41,659 bases of DNA from an uncultured Clostridia bacterium. GTDB lineage: Bacteria > Bacillota > Clostridia > TANB77 > CAG-508. Positions 34,613-41,659 of this stretch are shown in pieces. The translations under genes and the position numbers were made by a program. The DNA is taken from positions 1 through 41,659 of the forward strand of contig CANEDP010000012.1 in NCBI GenBank assembly GCA_947426305.1. Reading direction: 5' to 3'. The notes below the pieces were generated by a model, which was not told where the DNA came from, did not search any database, and worked only from the letters and a program-made list of their open reading frames with translations. Positions within the stretch are counted from its first letter, which is position 1, and each line of letters begins with the position of its first letter.

Positions 34613-35278
34613 ATGGTTATTTTAATGTTAGGAGCGCAAGGAACTGGAAAGGGGACTGTAGCAGGTTTACTAAGCGAAAATCTTGGCTGGCCACAGATTT
34701 CAACAGGAGATATTTTTAGAAAAAATATCAAAGAAGAAACTCCTCTTGGAATTGAAGCCAATCAATATATTTCAAAAGGTCAATTAGTTCCAGACGAAAT
34801 TACAGTTCCGATGGTTGTAGATCGACTAAACGAGCCAGATGCACAAGCAGGAGCAATTTTGGACGGATTTCCACGCAACATTGCACAAGCAGAAAAATTA
34901 GATGAAATATTAGCAGAAAAAGGAAAAAAAGTAGATTTAGTAATCAATTTAACAAGTCCAAAAGATGAAATTATTGAAAGAATTTTGAATAGAAGAGTTT
35001 GTTCAAACCAAGCCTGCAAAACGACGTATAATTTAACAATGCATCCACCAGTAAAAGAAGGAATCTGCGATAAATGTGGGGCAGAATTAGTTCAAAGAGG
35101 AGATGATTCTGATGAGCAAGCCATCAAAAATAGGCTAGATATTTATGATGAAAAGACGTTGCCATTAGTGGAATTTTACAACAAAAAAGGTGTTTTACGT
35201 ACCGAAGAAATCAGCGAAAAGACAGGAAGACTAGGAAAAGATGTAGCAGATGATATCCTAAAAGAAATTAACCAATAA
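34613..35278 (+). CDS. adk: Adenylate kinase
   Basis: Adk equilibrates ATP, ADP and AMP. The P-loop reads GAQGTGKGT; the AMP site QISTGDIFR and the DGFPRNIAQAE motif follow. The LID domain has cysteines in CSNQAC and CDKCG, a zinc-type lid with an unusual four-residue gap in the first pair. ATG 34613 follows AAAGGAGG; the open frame from 34565 has no site. 221 residues. Its place after secY is standard. Confidence 0.97.
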   Translation: MVILMLGAQGTGKGTVAGLLSENLGWPQISTGDIFRKNIKEETPLGIEANQYISKGQLVPDEITVPMVVDRLNEPDAQAGAILDGFPRNIAQAEKLDEILAEKGKKVDLVINLTSPKDEIIERILNRRVCSNQACKTTYNLTMHPPVKEGICDKCGAELVQRGDDSDEQAIKNRLDIYDEKTLPLVEFYNKKGVLRTEEISEKTGRLGKDVADDILKEINQ

Positions 35279-35338
35279 AAGTCGCATAAGAATGATACAA
35301 AATAAAGAGACACAAATTTTAAATGGAGAGAAGATAGG

Positions 35339-35770
35339 ATGAGTAATTTTTATGATAAATTAAGGCAAACTTATTGGAGGATATGGCATCAAGTTACGAA
35401 TAAGATTAGAAGATGGAGAGATGCAACAGGAAAAAATCTGGCGAAAGGGAATGTTATAAAGGCTGGAACGTACAATTATAAGATGCAAGAGCAGGAAACT
35501 CCAAAAGTTCAGGAATCAAAAGAAAATGAGACTTTAGGCGAGAAGGAAACAAGTGATGAAGAAGCGAAGAAAATAGCAGATGAGTTGCTTAAAGATCAAA
35601 CGATACAGGCTAAAATAGATCAAAGTGCGAAACCAAACTTAGAGCAAGAAGAAATGATGAGCGATGAAGAGGCATGGAGAGTAGCTGGGGAAATACTTAA
35701 AGGGCAAACAAAACAAGCTAGAGTAGATAAAAGCACAAAACAAGATTCAGAAAAAGGCGATGAAAGATAA
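35339..35770 (+). CDS. Unknown repeat protein inserted in the spc operon
   Basis: 143 residues, start ATG 35339 after GGAGAG. The N-terminal part is basic and aromatic (YWRIWHQVTNKIRRWRDATG); the C-terminal half is charged and holds two tandem repeats of about 37 residues: SDEEAKKIADELLKDQT and SDEEAWRVAGEILKGQT, each followed by Q-A-[KR]-[IV]-D-[QK]-S-[AT]-K. No membrane span. It lies between adk and map, 12 bases before map, and must be co-transcribed. I know of no standard gene here and do not recognise it. Confidence 0.7.
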   Translation: MSNFYDKLRQTYWRIWHQVTNKIRRWRDATGKNLAKGNVIKAGTYNYKMQEQETPKVQESKENETLGEKETSDEEAKKIADELLKDQTIQAKIDQSAKPNLEQEEMMSDEEAWRVAGEILKGQTKQARVDKSTKQDSEKGDER

Positions 35771-35782
35771 AGGAGAAATAAA

Positions 35783-36553
35783 TTGGTTAGCATAAAATCA
35801 GAACGAGAAATTGAATTAATGATGGAAGCCTGTAGGATTACTGCTGAGACACATGATATGCTAGGAAAAAATATAAAACCAGGAATGTCGACCTATGATT
35901 TAGACAAAATGGCAGAAGAATTCATCAAATCTAAAGGTGGGGTTCCTGCACAAAAAGGTTATCCAAGTGGTGTTGACGGAATTCCAGATTTTCCATCAAC
36001 CTTGTGTGTATCCATTAATGATGAAATTATTCATGGAATTCCAAGCAAGAAAACGATTATCAAAGATGGCGATATCGTAAGTATTGATTTGGTTGTTTTA
36101 AAAAATGGTTTTCATGGCGATGCAGCTAGAACACACTTGATAGGAAACGTTTCAGATGAAGCAAAAAAACTTGTAGAAGTTACGAAACAAGCCTTTTTCG
36201 AAGGAATTAAGTTTGCCCAAGAAGGAAATCGTGTGGGAGATATTTCTTTTGCCATAAATGAATATGTTCAAAAATTTGGTTATAGCGTTGTAAAAGAATT
36301 TCAAGGACATGGAATCGGGCGTGAAATGCATGAAGATCCTGGAGTTCCTAATTATGGCAAAAAAGGAAAAGGAATGCGTCTTGAAAAAGGAATGACCATT
36401 GCCGTAGAACCTATGGTAATTCAGAAAAAACCAGACATATTAGAAGGTGCAGATGGCTGGACAATTGTAACAGAAGATGGAAGTTTAGCGGCACATTATG
36501 AAAATACAATTTTAATTACAGAAAAAGAGGCAAAAGTATTGACAATCATTTAA
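35783..36553 (+). CDS. map: Methionine aminopeptidase type I
   Basis: Map removes the initiator methionine. The metal ligands are visible in SIDLVVLKNGFHGDAARTH, FQGHGIGREMHEDP and VEPMV. 256 residues. It starts at TTG 35783, seven bases after AAAGGAG; no ATG is suitable. Its 3' end contains the infA promoter. Confidence 0.96.
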   Translation: MVSIKSEREIELMMEACRITAETHDMLGKNIKPGMSTYDLDKMAEEFIKSKGGVPAQKGYPSGVDGIPDFPSTLCVSINDEIIHGIPSKKTIIKDGDIVSIDLVVLKNGFHGDAARTHLIGNVSDEAKKLVEVTKQAFFEGIKFAQEGNRVGDISFAINEYVQKFGYSVVKEFQGHGIGREMHEDPGVPNYGKKGKGMRLEKGMTIAVEPMVIQKKPDILEGADGWTIVTEDGSLAAHYENTILITEKEAKVLTII

Positions 36554-36567
36554 AAATGTTGTATACT
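36539..36567 (+). promoter_or_regulatory. Internal promoter for infA
   Basis: TTGACA (36539-36544) inside the end of map, 17-base spacer, TATACT (36562-36567). It allows infA and the alpha genes to be expressed apart from the spc genes. Confidence 0.6.
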
Positions 36568-36625
36568 ATAAAGGCTTAATTGGAAAATAATTTCCATTAA
36601 ACCTTGAAATTAGGAGGAAAATAGC

Positions 36626-36844
36626 TTGTCAAAAGAAGATGTTATTGAAGTAGAGGGAGTTGTTGTTGAAACTCTACCAAATACAAATTTTAAAGTAGAA
36701 TTAGAAAATGGTCACCAAGTATTGGCGCATATTTCTGGAAAATTAAGAATGAATTACATCAAAATTCTTCCAGGAGATAAAGTAAAATTAGAATTGTCGC
36801 CATACGATTTAAGCAAAGGCAGAATCACTTGGAGAGCCAAATAA
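36626..36844 (+). CDS. infA: Translation initiation factor IF-1
   Basis: IF-1 (72 residues) is an OB-fold protein that occupies the A site during initiation. [18 protein letters not shown] at the start, [16 protein letters not shown] and the end GRITWRAK are diagnostic. It starts at TTG 36626, ten bases after TTAGGAGG. It has an internal promoter and is followed by intergenic element R2. Confidence 0.97.
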   Translation: MSKEDVIEVEGVVVETLPNTNFKVELENGHQVLAHISGKLRMNYIKILPGDKVKLELSPYDLSKGRITWRAK

Positions 36845-36960
36845 AGTAAACCGTTCGCGATATAAGAAGCGTTACGGATTGCTTTTTAATATAGCATAGT
36901 AAGATAACTTCATTAGAAAAACTCCTATGATAAAAAATAAAAAATATAGGCAACTTAAGT
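36845..36960 (+). repeat. Intergenic element R2 between infA and rpmJ
   Basis: AGTAAACCGTTCGCGA (36845), then GCGTTACGGATT, then TAACTTCATTAGAAAA: the same three blocks in the same order and spacing as R1 after rplF (31561). Both copies begin at a ribosomal-operon stop codon. Confidence 0.6.
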
Positions 36961-36999
36961 TGCAATTATAAAAAATACTAAGAAGGGAAGGAAGAAAAA

Positions 37000-37113
37000 A
37001 TGAAAGTAAGACCATCAGTAAAACCAATATGCGAAAAATGCAAAGTAATCAAAAGAAAAGGCAAAATTAGAGTTATTTGCGAAAATCCTAAACACAAACA
37101 AAGACAAGGATAA
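37000..37113 (+). CDS. rpmJ: 50S ribosomal protein L36
   Basis: L36 is the smallest large-subunit protein. This 37-residue gene begins [18 protein letters not shown] and ends with [12 protein letters not shown], with the zinc ligands C-x2-C, C and H of the C+ form. ATG 37000 follows GGGAAGGAAG, a modest site. Its place between infA and rpsM is standard. Confidence 0.97.
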   Translation: MKVRPSVKPICEKCKVIKRKGKIRVICENPKHKQRQG

Positions 37114-37123
37114 AACAGGTATT

Positions 37124-37219
37124 AACATAAATATGGAGCGGCTGTTAGATAAAAGTTATCTAATTTCATATTTATGTTTATATATATTTTATGAATTTTA
37201 AAAATTTATTTTTAAAATT
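37124..37219 (+). promoter_or_regulatory. Structured leader before rpsM (alpha genes)
   Basis: AACATAAATATG (37124-37135) pairs with 37167-37178 over 12 bp, enclosing TTAGATAA (37145-37152) paired with TTATCTAA (37156-37163). A second perfect palindrome pairs 37194-37205 with 37208-37219. S4 controls the alpha operon from a leader before rpsM in E. coli; this could be an equivalent. Confidence 0.5.
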
Positions 37220-37255
37220 CAAATTAATAGAACAAACATGGAGGTGTAAAAATTT

Positions 37256-37624
37256 ATGGCTCGTATAGCAGGAGTTGACTTACCTAGGGAAAAAAGAATT
37301 GAAATTGGTTTAACGTATATCTATGGTATCGGTTTATCAAGTTCACAAAAAATTCTAAAAGAAGCTGGTGTAAATCCAGACACTAGAGTAAAAGATTTAA
37401 CAGATGAGGAAGAAGCAAAAATCAGAAAAGCAATGGAAAACTATAAAGTAGAAGGCGATTTAAGAAGAGACGTTGCTCTAAACATCAAAAGACTTATGGA
37501 AATTGGCTGTTATAGAGGAATCAGACATAGAAGAAGCTTACCAGTAAGAGGTCAAAGAACAAAAACGAATGCACGTACTAGAAAAGGACCAAGAAAATTA
37601 GTAAGCAAAAGTAAAAAAGCATAG
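37256..37624 (+). CDS. rpsM: 30S ribosomal protein S13
   Basis: S13 (122 residues) bridges the subunits at the head. [40 protein letters not shown] and the basic tail are diagnostic. GGAGG precedes ATG 37256. Confidence 0.98.
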   Translation: MARIAGVDLPREKRIEIGLTYIYGIGLSSSQKILKEAGVNPDTRVKDLTDEEEAKIRKAMENYKVEGDLRRDVALNIKRLMEIGCYRGIRHRRSLPVRGQRTKTNARTRKGPRKLVSKSKKA

Positions 37625-37704
37625 TATGTGAAAAATAAAAAATTAATGAAATTAATTTCATTAAAAAATTTTGTTAAAAATTTTTTAAGGAGGGAAAACT
37701 TAAA

Positions 37705-38109
37705 ATGGCAAAAGCAAGTAGTAGCGTAAAGAAAACTGGAGTTAGAAGAAGAGAAAGAAAAAATATAGACAAAGGTCAAGCACATATTCATTCTAGCTTT
37801 AATAATACAATTGTTTCTATAACAGATAGCCAAGGAAGTGTTATTTCTTGGGCAAGTGCTGGTGGTTTAGGATTTAAAGGTTCTAGAAAAAGCACGCCAT
37901 ATGCTGCTGGTCAAGCTGCTGAAGTAGCTTCAAAAGCTGCTATGGAACATGGAATGAAAACAGTTGATGTATATGTAAAAGGACCAGGCGCTGGACGTGA
38001 AGCCGCTATCAGGGCATTACAAACAGCTGGTTTAGAAATAACAATGATAAAAGATGTTACTCCAATTCCACATAATGGTTGTAGACCACCAAAAAGAAGA
38101 AGAGTATAA
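37705..38109 (+). CDS. rpsK: 30S ribosomal protein S11
   Basis: S11 (134 residues) lies on the platform near the E site. [22 protein letters not shown]-type [20 protein letters not shown] and the end [17 protein letters not shown] are diagnostic. AAGGAGG precedes ATG 37705. The 80-base gap from rpsM holds two AT-rich hairpins. Confidence 0.98.
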   Translation: MAKASSSVKKTGVRRRERKNIDKGQAHIHSSFNNTIVSITDSQGSVISWASAGGLGFKGSRKSTPYAAGQAAEVASKAAMEHGMKTVDVYVKGPGAGREAAIRALQTAGLEITMIKDVTPIPHNGCRPPKRRRV

Positions 38110-38138
38110 ATTAATTAAGAAAGAGGTGTAAAATATCA

Positions 38139-38765
38139 ATGGCAAGATATAAAGATGAGCAATGTCGTATATGCCGTAGAGAAGGATGCAAATTATTCTT
38201 AAAAGGCGATAGATGTTATTCAGATAAATGTAGTGTAACAAGAAGAAACTATGGCCCAGGTGACCATGGTCAAAAGAAATCAAAACTTTCTGAATATGGT
38301 ACTCAATTAAGAGAAAAGCAAAAAACAAGATATTTTTATGGAGTTGGAGAAAAACAATTTAGAAAATATTTTGCAATGGCTGAAAACAAAAAAGGAATCA
38401 CAGGTACAAACCTTTTACAAATATTAGAAAGTAGATTGGATAATGTCGTTTACAGACTAGGACTAGGTAGTTCAAGAGCCCAAGCCAGACAATTAGTAAC
38501 ACATGGAAATATCCAAGTAAATGGAAGAAAAGTAAATATCGCTTCTTATTTAGTAAAACCAGGTGATGAAATCGCTGTTCGTGAAATAAGAAAAGATAAT
38601 CCAATTGTTAAAGAAAATATTGAAAAAGGGGCGACCAGGCCAATTCCTGAATGGTTAGAACTAAATAGTGAAACTTTAAGCGCAAAAGTATTAAGAAATG
38701 TCAACAGAGATGAAATCGATTTAACAGTTGAAGATCACTTAATCGTTGAGTTGTACTCTAAATAG
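38139..38765 (+). CDS. rpsD: 30S ribosomal protein S4
   Basis: S4 (208 residues) starts 16S assembly. Four cysteines near the start ([12 protein letters not shown] and CYSDKC) form the zinc-binding version. The S4 domain reads [28 protein letters not shown] precedes ATG 38139. In B. subtilis rpsD lies apart; here it is between rpsK and rpoA, the common arrangement. Confidence 0.97.
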   Translation: MARYKDEQCRICRREGCKLFLKGDRCYSDKCSVTRRNYGPGDHGQKKSKLSEYGTQLREKQKTRYFYGVGEKQFRKYFAMAENKKGITGTNLLQILESRLDNVVYRLGLGSSRAQARQLVTHGNIQVNGRKVNIASYLVKPGDEIAVREIRKDNPIVKENIEKGATRPIPEWLELNSETLSAKVLRNVNRDEIDLTVEDHLIVELYSK

Positions 38766-38807
38766 TAACGAGAAGTTGAAACACAACTTCTAAAATGGGA
38801 GGTAAAA

Positions 38808-39755
38808 ATGATTGAATTTGAAAAGCCAAAAATCGAATGTTTAGAAGCAGACGATAAGAGGAATTATGCAAAATTCATATGTGAACCATTAGAACGTGGT
38901 TATGGTATGACAATAGGGAATTCTTTAAGAAGAATTTTATTATCTTCATTACCAGGTGCCGCAATTACAAGTGTTAAAATAAACGGTGTAGTACATGAAT
39001 TTTCTACAGTAAAAGGTGTGGTAGAAGATGTTCCAGAAATTATTGTAAACTTAAAAAATGTGAGAATTAAATGTTTTGATAATGATGAGAAAATCATAAA
39101 AATCGACCACAAAGGTGCTGGAGAAATTAAAGCGGCTGATATCGTAACAGATGGAACAATTGAAATATTGAATCCAGAGTTACATATCGCAACAACTTCT
39201 GAAAGTGCTGACGTTCATATGGAAATGACTGTTAATAGAGGACGCGGATATAATGTAGCAGACAAAAATAAAAAAGATAACAATCCAATCGATGTATTAC
39301 CAATTGATTCGATATTTACTCCTGTCAAAAAAGTAAATTATTCTGTTGAAAATACAAGAGTTGGACAAATGGTAGATTATGATAAATTAACGATTGAAGT
39401 TTGGACAGATGGAAGTCTAAAACCTTTTGAAGCATTGAGTTTGGCTGCCAAAGTAATGACAGGTCATTTAGAATTATTTATTGACTTGTCAGAAACAGCG
39501 AAAAATACACAGGTTATGGTAGAAAAAGAAGAATCTACCAAAGAGAAAGTGCTAGAAATGCCAATCGAGGAATTAGAACTTTCTGTAAGATCTTACAATT
39601 GCTTGAAAAGAGCAGGAATTATGACAGTAGAAGATTTAGCAAAGAAAACGCAAGCTGATATGATGAAAGTAAGAAATCTAGGAAAAAAATCGTTAGATGA
39701 AGTAACGAATAAATTATATAATTTAGGTTTACAATTTTCATCAGATGAAGATTAA
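38808..39755 (+). CDS. rpoA: RNA polymerase subunit alpha
   Basis: RpoA (315 residues) dimerises to start polymerase assembly; its C-terminal domain contacts DNA and activators. [20 protein letters not shown] (dimerisation) and the C-terminal helix-hairpin-helix domain [20 protein letters not shown] are visible. GGGAGG precedes ATG 38808. Confidence 0.98.
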   Translation: MIEFEKPKIECLEADDKRNYAKFICEPLERGYGMTIGNSLRRILLSSLPGAAITSVKINGVVHEFSTVKGVVEDVPEIIVNLKNVRIKCFDNDEKIIKIDHKGAGEIKAADIVTDGTIEILNPELHIATTSESADVHMEMTVNRGRGYNVADKNKKDNNPIDVLPIDSIFTPVKKVNYSVENTRVGQMVDYDKLTIEVWTDGSLKPFEALSLAAKVMTGHLELFIDLSETAKNTQVMVEKEESTKEKVLEMPIEELELSVRSYNCLKRAGIMTVEDLAKKTQADMMKVRNLGKKSLDEVTNKLYNLGLQFSSDED

Positions 39756-39779
39756 TTAAAATAGAGGAAGGTGAAGAAA

Positions 39780-40289
39780 GTGGCAGGTACAAGAAAACTT
39801 GGAAAACCAACAGATCAAAGATTAGCGATGTTAAAAACGCAAACAACTGATTTTATCAAAAATGAACAAATCATAACCACAGAAAGTAGAGCAAAAGAAT
39901 TGAAATCAATTGTTGATAGTATTATTAGCTTGGCGATTAAAGAACATAAAAACTTCGAAGAAACAGAAGTGAAAGTTGTAAAAGCCAAATTAGATAGCAA
40001 TGGAAGAAAAGTAACAGAAAAAGCAACTAGCAAAAATGGAAAGGAATATCTAAAAATTGTCAAAGAAGAAAGAATGGAAAAAAGACAAAAAGATATGCCA
40101 TCAAGGCTAAGTGCTAGAAGAAAAATTATGACCAAAGTTAATAAAGTAGAAGGAATCGATTTAGTTGACAAATTATTCAATGAAATCGCTCCAAAATACG
40201 AAGATCGAGTTGGTGGATATACAACCATTTTGAAAATGGAGCCTAGAAAAGGTGATAATGCTCAAATGGCTGTTTTGAAATTGGTTTAA
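39780..40289 (+). CDS. rplQ: 50S ribosomal protein L17
   Basis: L17 lies at the tunnel exit. The start at GTG 39780 gives [17 protein letters not shown], the canonical N-terminus, eight bases after AAGGTG; GTG 39771 lies within that site. 169 residues, longer than the common 115-130 because of an insertion ([18 protein letters not shown]) in the middle; such longer forms occur. It is the last gene of the superoperon. The usual ECF transporter and truA genes do not follow. Confidence 0.95.
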   Translation: MAGTRKLGKPTDQRLAMLKTQTTDFIKNEQIITTESRAKELKSIVDSIISLAIKEHKNFEETEVKVVKAKLDSNGRKVTEKATSKNGKEYLKIVKEERMEKRQKDMPSRLSARRKIMTKVNKVEGIDLVDKLFNEIAPKYEDRVGGYTTILKMEPRKGDNAQMAVLKLV

Positions 40290-40307
40290 GAAAAACCAGT
40301 ATTATCA

Positions 40308-40416
40308 AGTGAGAGCATATTTTTGCTATTTTGTCAAGTTGACAAAATGACGAAAATGTGGTATAATAAATAGGTAATTTTTGCGGGAATAATGCAACAT
40401 TATTCTCGTTTTTTTA
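40308..40416 (+). repeat. Promoter-operator-terminator unit, copy C
   Basis: Begins AAGTGAGAGCATATTTTT as in copy B. TTGACA (40339-40344), 17 bases, TATAAT (40362-40367). The -35 box lies in a perfect 10+1+10 palindrome (40328-40348). A terminator, GCGGGAATAAT (40383-40393) with 40399-40409 (two G-U) and a T run, follows at once, so the RNA would be about 45 nt. Confidence 0.7.
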
Positions 40417-40464
40417 TTACATATTTCTGGTCATTTTTTTATGTTATGATTTCAGTATAAAATG

Positions 40465-40493
40465 TTGACAAATGTAAATATTTGTGATATAAA
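40465..40493 (+). promoter_or_regulatory. Promoter of the Rpn relic
   Basis: TTGACA (40465-40470), 17-base spacer, TATAAA (40488-40493). Confidence 0.6.
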
Positions 40494-40585
40494 TAATTTA
40501 TCTCAAGGATATATTCAATATCCAACCAAAATTCAAGGCAATTCTGCCACAAAATCAAAATTAAAAATTTAAACGAAAAGGAGTG

Positions 40586-41182
40586 ATGATAATCGATAGA
40601 TTAGATGTCTTTGTTCCAACAAATGACTACGTCTTTAAGCGTATTTTTGGTCGTGTTGGAAATGAAATGATTACAAAGGGGTTGCTGAATGCAATTTTGG
40701 ATACCAAAGTAAAAGAAATAAATTTGGAGCAAAATGTATATTGGAAATATACGAAAGGGTGAAAATTATGATGTTTTGAAGAAATGTATTGGGATTTTAA
40801 TTGCAAATTTTGAGTTACGTCATTTAAAAAGTATTGCCAAAGGTCATACGGAATGGAAATTGCGAGAAAAAGATTTTTCTAAAATAGTCTTGACAGAAGT
40901 TTGTGAAATCCATATAATTGAATTACCAAAATGGAAAAAGAACAATATTTGGCAGAACTTAGAATGAAACATATTTTGGATACGAATAATATGAAAAAAA
41001 CAGGATATAGAATAGGAATGGAAGAAGGCCGAAAGGAAGAAAAGAGGGCGAAAAAGAAGATTGTCAAAGAAATGTTAAAAGATGGAGAAAAAATAATGAA
41101 ATATAGTGGGTTGCAGAAAGAGGAAATTGAAGAATTAGAAATAGAAGTTAAGGCACAAGTGGACAGTTCACAACTTACATAA
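40586..41182 (+). pseudogene. Decayed Rpn/PD-(D/E)XK nuclease family gene
   Basis: The start (DRLDVFVPTNDYVFKRIFGR, ending at TGA 40760-40762) is that of Rpn recombination-promoting nucleases (PDDEXK transposase family). The next pieces are in other frames: NIRKGENYDVLKKCIGILIA and TEWKLREKDFSKIVLTEVCE to 40967, then YLAELRMKHILDTNNMKK and a lysine-glutamate tail to 41182. Sections expected between them, including the catalytic core, are missing. So the gene has lost internal segments and changed frame at least twice; no CGG is involved. It is a relic of a mobile-type gene. Confidence 0.8.
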
Positions 41183-41237
41183 AATGTGATAAATTAATTA
41201 AGTAATCGCAATAGAAAAAAGTACAGGAGGGTAAAGT

Positions 41238-41549
41238 ATGGCTTCAGTATTAAGTGACAAAGAAATTCAAGACTTTTTGAACTTCTTGGAAACTGATCCA
41301 AAAGAAATTCTAATGGGGCAAGAGATTAAAGAGGGAGACGGAGAAGGAAAATTTTCAGAAATATTTCAGGAAGTTGGCTCTGCTCTTAGTGACAAAGAAA
41401 TTCAAGACCTTTTGGAAGCCTTGAAAGCCTTGGAAACTGATCCAGAAGAAATTTCAATGAAAGAGGAAGACATATTTGAGGAAATTGGTCCTATTTTTAG
41501 CAAACAAGACATAGAAAGTCTTTTGGATTATTTGAAAACTTTTTCCTAA
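41238..41549 (+). CDS. Small acidic protein with repeated LSDKEIQDLL motif
   Basis: 103 residues, ATG 41238 after CAGGAGGG. Three units of about 40 residues share a short helix motif: VLSDKEIQDFLNFLETDP, ALSDKEIQDLLEALKALETD and IFSKQDIESLLDYL, separated by acidic linkers with EISMKEED. The motif resembles the LSQDEIDALL helix at the N-terminus of FliM and FliY, which binds CheY, but no flagellar gene is near and chance is possible. A terminator follows at 41571. I do not recognise the family. Confidence 0.65.
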   Translation: MASVLSDKEIQDFLNFLETDPKEILMGQEIKEGDGEGKFSEIFQEVGSALSDKEIQDLLEALKALETDPEEISMKEEDIFEEIGPIFSKQDIESLLDYLKTFS

Positions 41550-41570
41550 GAAATTGCAAAACTTTTAAAG

Positions 41571-41598
41571 ATGACTAGTAGAATACTGGTCATTTTTT
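41571..41598 (+). terminator. Terminator after the 41238 gene
   Basis: ATGACTAGT (41571-41579) pairs with ACTGGTCAT (41585-41593, one G-U) and is followed by TTTTT. Confidence 0.8.
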
Positions 41599-41659
41599 AT
41601 AATTTAAAATCAATAATTGGTATTTTTACCTAAAATGGATAGAATTGTTAGATATAACT

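Noticed and set aside
1..41659. tRNA or rRNA genes
   Set aside because: No T-arm GTTCRANYC with acceptor pairing or rRNA segment was seen on either strand by eye.

Overview
The window is AT-rich DNA from a spore-forming, low-GC member of the Bacillota, most likely a clostridial lineage. The evidence is spoIVA, a zinc-type S14 gene, strong AGGAGG ribosome-binding sites, consensus TTGACA/TATAAT promoters and the classical S10-spc-alpha gene order. I cannot name the genus. No tRNA, rRNA or CRISPR array was found.

Layout. The left end (1-1300) carries rplM-rpsI on the minus strand behind a structured leader. Positions 1300-5830 are a run of small accessory genes: a frame-changed membrane protein behind a hairpin that hides its ribosome-binding site, two small membrane proteins, gltX, a likely type I toxin-antitoxin locus (4081-4448), a DUF951 gene and a secreted protein. 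Positions 5880-20360 are mostly chromosomal housekeeping: purF, a polysaccharide deacetylase, a holin-like protein, a YetF/DUF421-DUF4363 pair, a polyprenyl glycosyltransferase, mreB, mtaB, a 13-residue-repeat protein, recD2, spoIVA and two unrecognised genes. glgP follows. Positions 23290-40290 are the ribosomal S10-spc-alpha superoperon from rpsJ to rplQ, with secY, adk, map, infA and rpoA. rpmD is missing and one unknown gene sits between adk and map. The right end holds a decayed Rpn-type nuclease gene and a small repeat protein.

Two observations stand out. First, four conserved genes (deacetylase, YetF-like, mtaB twice, recD2) are broken at five places in exactly the same way: one extra C sits directly before a glycine GGN codon, so the zero frame meets a CGG codon and only a skip of one base restores the conserved protein. 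By eye, CGG is otherwise almost absent in frame (two further cases, both in unrecognised accessory genes). This points to CGG-dependent +1 decoding (C-GGN read as Gly), not random gene decay. Second, 4081-4448 has the architecture of the enterococcal par/Fst type I addiction module: a 40-residue hydrophobic peptide gene and a convergent short RNA share one bidirectional terminator, and the RNA carries a 16-nt direct repeat complementary to the peptide's start region. The peptide does not look like Fst.

Other structure: three copies of a promoter with a palindromic operator over its -35 box, two of them making only a very short terminated RNA; related intergenic elements after rplF and infA; and structured leaders before rplM, rpsJ and rpsM.
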